From positions 1 to 21,921 of the forward strand of contig CALFZM010000022.1 of the NCBI GenBank assembly GCA_937952235.1: a stretch of 21,921 bases of DNA, in the 5' to 3' direction. Below, piece by piece: positions 14,781 to 19,701 of this stretch. The translations under genes and the position numbers were made by a program. Below the pieces are notes generated by a model. It worked only from the letters and a program-made list of their open reading frames with translations, was not told the DNA's origin and ran no database searches. Source of the stretch: an uncultured Opitutia bacterium (GTDB taxonomy: Bacteria; Verrucomicrobiota; Verrucomicrobiia; Opitutales; Opitutaceae). The stretch's first letter is position 1; every line of letters starts with the position of its first letter.

Positions 14781-15557
14781 TCAGGCGCCGGCGCCGACCG
14801 TCAGCTTGGCCGCGGCCTCGGCCTGCTTCAGCTTTTCCATTTCGACGGCGGCGATGAGCCGGTTTTGCACCGGTTCGTCGCGAACGACCACGCCGTCGCG
14901 CAGGATCAGGTTGCGCTTGCAGTAGTGGGCGATGTCGAGCTCGTGGGTGACCATCACGATCGTGATGCCCTGGTCGTTGAGCTGCTGGAACACGCCCATC
15001 ACCTCGACGGAGGTCTTGGAGTCCAGGTTGCCGGTCGGCTCGTCGGCGAGCAGCACCTGCGGCTGGTTGACCAGGCCGCGCGCGATCGCGACGCGCTGCT
15101 GCTGTCCGCCGGAAAGCTGGTTCGGGAAATGATCGAAGCGCTTGGCGAGGCCCACGATCTCGAGGCAGTGCATCGCGCGTTCGCGGATCTCCTCCATGGA
15201 CACCTTGCGATGGCGGCCGTAAAGCATCGGCAGCTCGACGTTTTCGAGCGCGGTCGTGCGCGACAGCAGGTTGAAACCCTGGAACACGAAGCCGAGCTTC
15301 TGGTTGCGCAGGTCGGCGAGCTCGTTGCGGTCGAGCTTGTCCACATCGATGCCGTCGAGCAGGTAGGTGCCGCGCGTGGGACGGTCGAGGCACCCGAGCA
15401 TGTTCATCAGCGTCGACTTGCCGGAGCCCGAAGCGCCCATCAACGCGACGAACTCCCCTCGCTGGATGTCGAGCGTGACGCCGCGGACGGCGTGCACGGG
15501 CACTTCGCCCGACTCGTAGATCTTGTGGATGTCCTTGATTTGGACAACGGGTGCCAT
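14781..15557 (-). CDS. MacB/LolD-type ABC transporter ATPase
   Basis: A 258-residue cytoplasmic ATPase. Walker A GASGSGKS at 41-48, Q-loop Q93 in FVFQGFNLL, signature LSGGQQQR at 148-155, Walker B VLLADEP at 168-174 and switch histidine H205 in VTHE. The GFNLLSRTTALENVELPM stretch and ADEPTGNLDS are typical of the MacB/LolD branch. A C-terminal extension of about 25 residues (EMEKLKQAEAAAKL) is predicted helical. The open frame reaches 15683 but the extra 42 residues are Ala/Arg low-complexity and would overlap the adaptor gene; the ATG at 15557 gives the family start MAPVVQIKDIHKIYESGE. It forms one export cassette with the adaptor and permease on either side. The outer-membrane partner (TolC-like) is not in the window. 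Confidence 0.94.
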   Translation of the reverse strand: MAPVVQIKDIHKIYESGEVPVHAVRGVTLDIQRGEFVALMGASGSGKSTLMNMLGCLDRPTRGTYLLDGIDVDKLDRNELADLRNQKLGFVFQGFNLLSRTTALENVELPMLYGRHRKVSMEEIRERAMHCLEIVGLAKRFDHFPNQLSGGQQQRVAIARGLVNQPQVLLADEPTGNLDSKTSVEVMGVFQQLNDQGITIVMVTHELDIAHYCKRNLILRDGVVVRDEPVQNRLIAAVEMEKLKQAEAAAKLTVGAGA

Positions 15558-15594
15558 GGGGAGGTCGCAGCGGTTGGAGGGTGCGATGCGTGGC

Positions 15595-17142
15595 TCAGCG
15601 GCCGCGCATGCCGCTGCTGCCGCCGAAGCTGCGGCCGCCGCTGAACGGATTGCTCGAGCCGCCCGGCGCGGGACCGGCGGCAACCGGGGCGGCGCCGGGC
15701 ATGATCACGCCCTTTACCAGCGTGTCGTTTTCGCTCACCCCGCCGAGCACCTCGGTGTAGAAGCCATCGGAAACGCCCAGCCGGACCGACACGGGCTCGA
15801 CCCGCTTGTCCTTGTCCAGGGCCTCGGGGTTGACGAGCTTGTAGAGCGTCCGCTGCACGATGGTGTTGTTGAAGCCGCGCTCGCCGGCGCCGCCGGGACC
15901 GCCGCCACCGCCGCGGCGGCCGCCGCCGCCGTCACCACCGCCCCCGCCGCCGCGACCGCCGCGACCGGCCGGCATGGCGAGGCGGGCTGCGATCAGGTCG
16001 GGGTCGAGCCCCTTGTCCTTGGCGAGCTTCTTGGCCTTCTCGATCTGCTCCGTCGAGGCGGGCGAGCCGCGCTGGAAACCCACTTCGCGCATGATGTCCA
16101 TCGTCGCGCGCATCCGCTCCTCGTCGGTCATCGTGGCCACCGCGCCAGCCTTCTCCGCCGCCTTTTCGCCGGCCTTGGCGACGACCGGTGTTGCCGGAGC
16201 CTTCGGCAGCAGTTCGGGCGGGATGCGCACGCGCAGGGTGCCGTTTTCCACGCGCAGGACGTTGGTCTTCTGCTGCACGATGATCGAAACGTTGGCCGTC
16301 ATGCCGGGCTTCAGTTTCAAGTCGGCGTTGTCGACGTCGATGATCGTCGCGTACGAGACCACGCTCTGCTGCGTCGTCGCCGCGTTGCGCACCTGGCGCA
16401 CGGCGCCGGCGAAGGTGCGCCCCGGGAAGGCATCGACGGTGAACTTCACTTCCTGACCTTCGGAGATGCTGCCGATGTCGGCCTCGGCAACGGCGGCGTT
16501 GATCTGCAGCTTGGAAAGGTTGTTCACCAGCGTGAACAGCACGGGCGCGTTCATGCTGGCGTTGACGGTGCGGCCCTTGTCGGTCTTGCGGTCGAGCACC
16601 ATGCCGTCGATCGGCGAGGTGATGACGGTGCGCTCGAGGTCGAGCTTGGCGTTGGCCACCGCCGCCTGGCGCGTGAGCAGCGTCGCGTTGGACTGCGAGA
16701 GCTGCGCGGTGATGCTGTCGACCTCCTGCTGGGAAACCAGTTTCTTCTCGTAGAGGTCCGCGGTGCGCTTGGCGTTGATCTTGAGCAACTGGTTGTTGGC
16801 CTCCGCCGACGCGAGATCCGCCTCGGCCTGGCGCAGCCGCTGCGTCGGCGTCGACTCGTCGATGCGGGCGAGCACGTCGCCCTGTTTCACGATCGAGTTG
16901 TAGTCGACGAGGACCTCCTTGATCTGACCCGAGACCTGCGCGCCGATATCGACGGTCACCACGGGTTGCAGGTCGCCCGTCGCCGTCACGGCCTGGATGA
17001 TGTCACCCCGCATCACCTTGGCGGTCTGGAACTCCGGGGCCTTCTCCGTCTTGTTGCGGAAGTAATACCATCCGCCGGCCGCGCCTCCGGCGACAACGAG
17101 CAGGAAGAAGATGAGACCACCGTAGCTTTTCGATTTGGCCAT
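15595..17142 (-). CDS. MacA-like periplasmic adaptor (membrane fusion protein) with Gly-rich insert
   Basis: A 515-residue adaptor linking the MacB-like pump to an outer-membrane channel. An N-terminal membrane anchor (about 8-27, GLIFFLLVVAGGAAGGWYYF) is followed by a barrel-sandwich start (VTATGDLQPVVTVDIGAQVSG), a coiled-coil hairpin at about 97-170, the second lipoyl half (TVITSPIDGMVLDR) and a beta-barrel (LQINAAVAEADIGSI ... GAVRQVRNAATTQQSVV). The membrane-proximal domain is split. After VLRVENGTLRVR (about 295-306) comes an insert of about 118 residues with a charged helical part (340-390) and a run of Gly/Arg at 393-420; the domain then resumes with VEPVSVRLGVSDGFYTEVLGG. MacA relatives are usually 370-400 residues. 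The chosen start is ATG 17142; upstream is a pyrimidine-rich leader with no Shine-Dalgarno. First gene of the five-gene unit. Confidence 0.92.
   Translation of the reverse strand: MAKSKSYGGLIFFLLVVAGGAAGGWYYFRNKTEKAPEFQTAKVMRGDIIQAVTATGDLQPVVTVDIGAQVSGQIKEVLVDYNSIVKQGDVLARIDESTPTQRLRQAEADLASAEANNQLLKINAKRTADLYEKKLVSQQEVDSITAQLSQSNATLLTRQAAVANAKLDLERTVITSPIDGMVLDRKTDKGRTVNASMNAPVLFTLVNNLSKLQINAAVAEADIGSISEGQEVKFTVDAFPGRTFAGAVRQVRNAATTQQSVVSYATIIDVDNADLKLKPGMTANVSIIVQQKTNVLRVENGTLRVRIPPELLPKAPATPVVAKAGEKAAEKAGAVATMTDEERMRATMDIMREVGFQRGSPASTEQIEKAKKLAKDKGLDPDLIAARLAMPAGRGGRGGGGGGDGGGGRRGGGGGPGGAGERGFNNTIVQRTLYKLVNPEALDKDKRVEPVSVRLGVSDGFYTEVLGGVSENDTLVKGVIMPGAAPVAAGPAPGGSSNPFSGGRSFGGSSGMRGR
15883..15966 (-). 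repeat. Low-complexity GGN triplet tract coding for Gly/Arg run inside the adaptor
   Basis: 28 codons (residues 393-420 of the adaptor) made almost only of Gly and Arg, written on the plus strand as runs of CCG, CCA and CCC triplets. Such a tract can change length by slippage and also favours sequencing or assembly errors. It lies in the insert of the membrane-proximal domain, where length change would probably be tolerated. Confidence 0.8.
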
Positions 17143-17179
17143 GACGTGAGGGAGGGGAAGTGAAGGAGGAGGAAATGAT

Positions 17180-17196
17180 TTTGCGGCCGGCGCAAA
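17180..17196. promoter_or_regulatory. Palindrome upstream of the MacA-like gene, possible operator
   Basis: TTTGCG-GCCGG-CGCAAA is a perfect 6-bp inverted repeat around a 5-bp spacer, beginning 38 bp upstream of the adaptor ATG. The half-sites are the same hexamer as in the site at 11143-11158, but facing the other way round. A regulator-binding site is plausible; a chance dyad cannot be excluded. Confidence 0.3.
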
Positions 17197-17352
17197 CGAA
17201 ACCCGGTGGCTGGCGACGGGATCGGCTTCCGGACGCGGTTCGCAAAGACGCAGGGGTGGGGGAAAGGTGACGGGTTTTTGCGGCTGACCTGACGCGGGGG
17301 GAATCGGGTCGCGGAGGCCGCCGGCTGGATCGAGGGAAAAGCAGGGGCCTCG

Positions 17353-17379
17353 CCGGAAAAAGACGACTCTTTTTGCCGG
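17353..17379. terminator. Hairpin with A-run and T-run arms, possible bidirectional terminator
   Basis: CCGG-AAAAAGA (17353-17363), loop CGAC, then TCTTTTT-G-CCGG (17368-17379): an 11-bp stem with one bulged G. The A/T arms stand out in very GC-rich DNA. On the minus strand it lies about 170 bases after the NHL-protein stop, so it could end that transcript ahead of the adaptor gene. The T-run is inside the stem, not after it, so it is not a standard intrinsic terminator. Confidence 0.35.
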
Positions 17380-17400
17380 TCGGGCGGGAAGAGGCGGGGT

Positions 17401-17442
17401 CCAGCCGGGAGCGAGCCGCCTTTCCTCCAGCGGCTGGGCTGG
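17401..17442. repeat. Two-part hairpin in the intergenic region
   Basis: Outer arms CCAGCC (17401-17406) and GGCTGG (17437-17442) enclose inner arms AGCCGC (17414-17419) and GCGGCT (17430-17435). It sits 14 bases from repeat copy B and shares its AGCCGC-type arm, but does not align with it over any length. Confidence 0.4.
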
Positions 17443-17456
17443 ACGCATGCCGTTGA

Positions 17457-17532
17457 GGTGGCGCCGCCTGTCCCCAGGCGGCTGACGTGCGACGGACCGG
17501 TTCGCAGCGGCTTGAGGACAAGCCGCTCCACC
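17457..17532 (-). repeat. 76-bp palindromic dispersed repeat, copy B (inverted relative to copy A)
   Basis: Gap-free match to the reverse complement of 4819-4894, about 68 of 76 bases by hand count. Its hairpins are AGCGGCTTG-AGGA-CAAGCCGCT (17505-17526) and GCCGCCTG-TCCC-CAGGCGGC (17463-17482) as read on the plus strand. In the first stem, one G-C pair here is an A-T pair in copy A, so both sides changed together. It ends 16 bases after the stop codon of the NHL-propeller gene. Confidence 0.85.
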
Positions 17533-17548
17533 TGCGGGATCTTCGCCC

Positions 17549-19690
17549 TTACGGGATCTCGTACACCTCGACCAGGGCCACACCGGTGGTGTTGCCGACG
17601 CCGCTCACCTGGGCGGTGTAGCTGCCGGGAGCGAGCGTCACGAGGATCGCGGCGTCGCGGCTGTCGGCCGGGAGGGCAAAGGCGGCGACCGAGCTGAACG
17701 CGGTCGCGAGCACGGCCGTCCCGCCCCAGTCGTCGTTCTCGAGCAGACGGTTGGCGCCCGAGTAGAGCTCCAGCCGCGGATTCGCCAGCGCTCCGGGCAC
17801 GCCGAAGGTGGTCAGGGTGGGACCGATCGCCCGGATCAGCACCGTGCGGCTCGACGAACCGCTGATGGAGAAGCCCGCGATCAGGATTTCGTCGCCCGTG
17901 CCCACGCGCGTGCGGGCCGAGACGTTGGTCAGGCGGGGCGTGGTGACGGTGAAGGTCGCCGACGGCGTCGCATCGTAGATCTCGGCCAGGGCGACGCCGG
18001 TCGTGTTCCCGTTGCCCGTGATCCACACGCTGTAGCTGCCGGGGCTGAGGTTGGGATTGTAGAGGGCGGCGTCCTTCGAGGCCGGATTGCCATACGCGAA
18101 GGCGCCGACCTGCGTGCCGACGGTGGTGACCTGCGCGTTGCCGGCCCAGTCGTCGTTTTCGAGGATGCGGTTCGCGCCGGAGAACAACTCGAGTTTCGGA
18201 TCGGCGAGGGCGCCGCCGACGCCGAAGGCCGCCAGCGCCGGGCCCACGCCGCGCAGGAGGATGGGCTTGTTGGCCGTGGGGCTGCCGCCGCCGACGTTGA
18301 AGCCGACGATCAGCGTGTTGTCCCCCGTGCCGGCCTGCGAACGGATCGCGAGGTTGGTGATGCGGCCGCTGGCGAGGGCCGGGGAGATCGTGAGCGCGGC
18401 GTCCGCGCTCAGTGCGGTGCCGGCCGAGTTGCTCACGAGCACGGAATAGCTGCCCACCGATCCGGCGTCGGCGGCGGGAATGACGTGGGTTGCAGCCGTG
18501 GCGTTCGCGATCGGCGCGCCGTTGCGCCGCCACTGGTAGGAAAGACCTCCGCCCGTGGCGGTGACGGAAAACTCCACCTGCGTGTTGGGCGGCACCACCT
18601 GGGCGACCGGCTGCGTGACGATCACCGGCTGGGTGTCGAGGGCGCCGCGGGAAATGACGTTGCCGTCGCGCGAGGCGACGAAGATCGCGCCGGACGCGTC
18701 GACTGCCACGCCGATCGGCGAGGAGAACCGGGCGTTCGCGGCGTTGCCCTCGGCCGTGCCCGCGCTGCCCGCGGCGCCGCCGATCGTGGTGACCACGCCG
18801 GACCCCGTCAGGCGGCGGATCAGGTGATTCCCGGTGTCGGCGACGAAGATCGCGCCGGCACGATCGACCGTGATGCCCCAGGGGCCGTTGAACCGCGCGG
18901 CGACACCGGTGCCATCGTTGCTGCCGCTGGAGCCGCCGAGGCCTGCCAGCGTGGTCACCGTGCCGTCCGACGTGATCCGGCGGATCGTGTTGCTGCCGGT
19001 GTCGGCGACGTAGAGGGTGTTGTTGCCATCGATGGCGAGACCGCGCGGCCGGTTGAAGCGTGCGGCCGGGCCCACGCCGTCGGCGGTCCCTGCCTGCCCG
19101 GCGGTGCCGGCGAATGTAGTCACCGCGGACGCCAGGGTGATCCGCCGGATGGTGTGGTTCGAGGTGTCGGCGATGTAGGTGTTCTGGTTGCTGTCGACCA
19201 CGATCCCGGAGGGATTGAAGAAACGCGCGCTCTCCAGGAACGCGTCGATCGAGCCGGAGAGCCCGGTGGATCCGCCGGCGGTGTTCACGTCGCGCGCGGG
19301 CGTGACGAACCGCAGGGTGTGCGAGTTCACCTCGGTGACGAGGATCGAGCCGTTGGCGAGCACCGCGATGCCGGTCGGGGCGACGAAGCGGGCCTGCGTG
19401 GCCGCGCCGTCGATGTACAGGCTGGTTCCCGCCACGCCCGCGTAGGTGCTCACCAAGCCCGCCGGGGTGATGCGCCGGAGGGTGCTGTTGCCCGTGTCGG
19501 TCACGAACACGTTGCCGCCGCCGTCGATCGCGAGGTAGTGCGGCTGGTTGAAACGCGCCGCGCCGCCGAGGCCGTCCGCACTGCCGGCGGCGGACGCGCC
19601 GGCGAACAGGGTCCACGAATGCGTCTGGGCGTTCACGGAGCCCGCGGCGAACAACAGCGAGCAGGCAAGGAGGCAGGGCAGGTTTCTCAT
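17549..19690 (-). CDS. Secreted six-unit NHL beta-propeller with Ig-like domain and tandem C-terminal modules
   Basis: A 713-residue secreted protein. Signal peptide 1-21 (cleavage in SVNA-QTHS). Residues 47-351 hold six NHL repeats spaced exactly 55 residues apart (starting near 47, 102, 157, 212, 267 and 322), each built like FNxPxGLAID...LYVADTGNxTIRRIT...TTLAG, giving a six-bladed propeller. Next is an Ig-like domain (about 353-436; PVIVTQPVAQVV, LSYQWRRNGAPI, GSYSVLVSNSAGTA). Last are two homologous modules at about 443-573 and 586-713, each with TNxxxRxxxGTGD, LLRxxGPxLxxFGVxGALAxPxLELxSGANRxLENDDW and GSYxxxxxGxGNTTGVALxEIY. NHL propellers bind ligands or partners; the tail may anchor or sort the protein at the surface (inference). 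It starts at ATG 19690, 11 bp after the upstream gene, so it is likely cotranscribed. The open frame extends further but runs in a wrong frame through that gene. Confidence 0.88.
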   Translation of the reverse strand: MRNLPCLLACSLLFAAGSVNAQTHSWTLFAGASAAGSADGLGGAARFNQPHYLAIDGGGNVFVTDTGNSTLRRITPAGLVSTYAGVAGTSLYIDGAATQARFVAPTGIAVLANGSILVTEVNSHTLRFVTPARDVNTAGGSTGLSGSIDAFLESARFFNPSGIVVDSNQNTYIADTSNHTIRRITLASAVTTFAGTAGQAGTADGVGPAARFNRPRGLAIDGNNTLYVADTGSNTIRRITSDGTVTTLAGLGGSSGSNDGTGVAARFNGPWGITVDRAGAIFVADTGNHLIRRLTGSGVVTTIGGAAGSAGTAEGNAANARFSSPIGVAVDASGAIFVASRDGNVISRGALDTQPVIVTQPVAQVVPPNTQVEFSVTATGGGLSYQWRRNGAPIANATAATHVIPAADAGSVGSYSVLVSNSAGTALSADAALTISPALASGRITNLAIRSQAGTGDNTLIVGFNVGGGSPTANKPILLRGVGPALAAFGVGGALADPKLELFSGANRILENDDWAGNAQVTTVGTQVGAFAYGNPASKDAALYNPNLSPGSYSVWITGNGNTTGVALAEIYDATPSATFTVTTPRLTNVSARTRVGTGDEILIAGFSISGSSSRTVLIRAIGPTLTTFGVPGALANPRLELYSGANRLLENDDWGGTAVLATAFSSVAAFALPADSRDAAILVTLAPGSYTAQVSGVGNTTGVALVEVYEIP
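18638..19552 (-). repeat. Tandem 165-bp NHL-coding repeats
   Basis: Five complete units of 165 bp and a partial sixth, coding the NHL blades. The DNA is diverged between units but shared blocks remain, for example GTGTCGGCGACG on the plus strand near 18834, 19000 and 19166. The strict 165-bp period suggests growth by unit duplication. Confidence 0.75.
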
Positions 19691-19701
19691 GGCGATGAAA
19701 G

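Larger units (their letters stand above)
17143..17548. other. 406-bp intergenic region with dyads and repeat copy B
   Basis: This is the longest non-coding stretch. From left to right it holds the pyrimidine-rich leader of the adaptor gene, the 17-bp palindrome at 17180-17196, the A/T-arm hairpin at 17353-17379, a two-part hairpin at 17401-17442 and the 76-bp repeat at 17457-17532. It must contain the 3' end of the NHL-propeller transcript and probably the promoter for the MacAB-like unit. I found no convincing -35/-10 pair and no gene in it. Confidence 0.7.

Noticed and set aside
13155..15644. 829-codon plus-strand open frame opposite the MacB genes
   Set aside because: Antisense shadow with low-complexity composition. 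The minus strand codes clear ABC ATPase and permease proteins with all motifs.
15895..15965. GC-triplet run as a possible CRISPR or satellite array
   Set aside because: It is in frame within the adaptor and simply codes a Gly/Arg tract; there is no repeat-spacer pattern.
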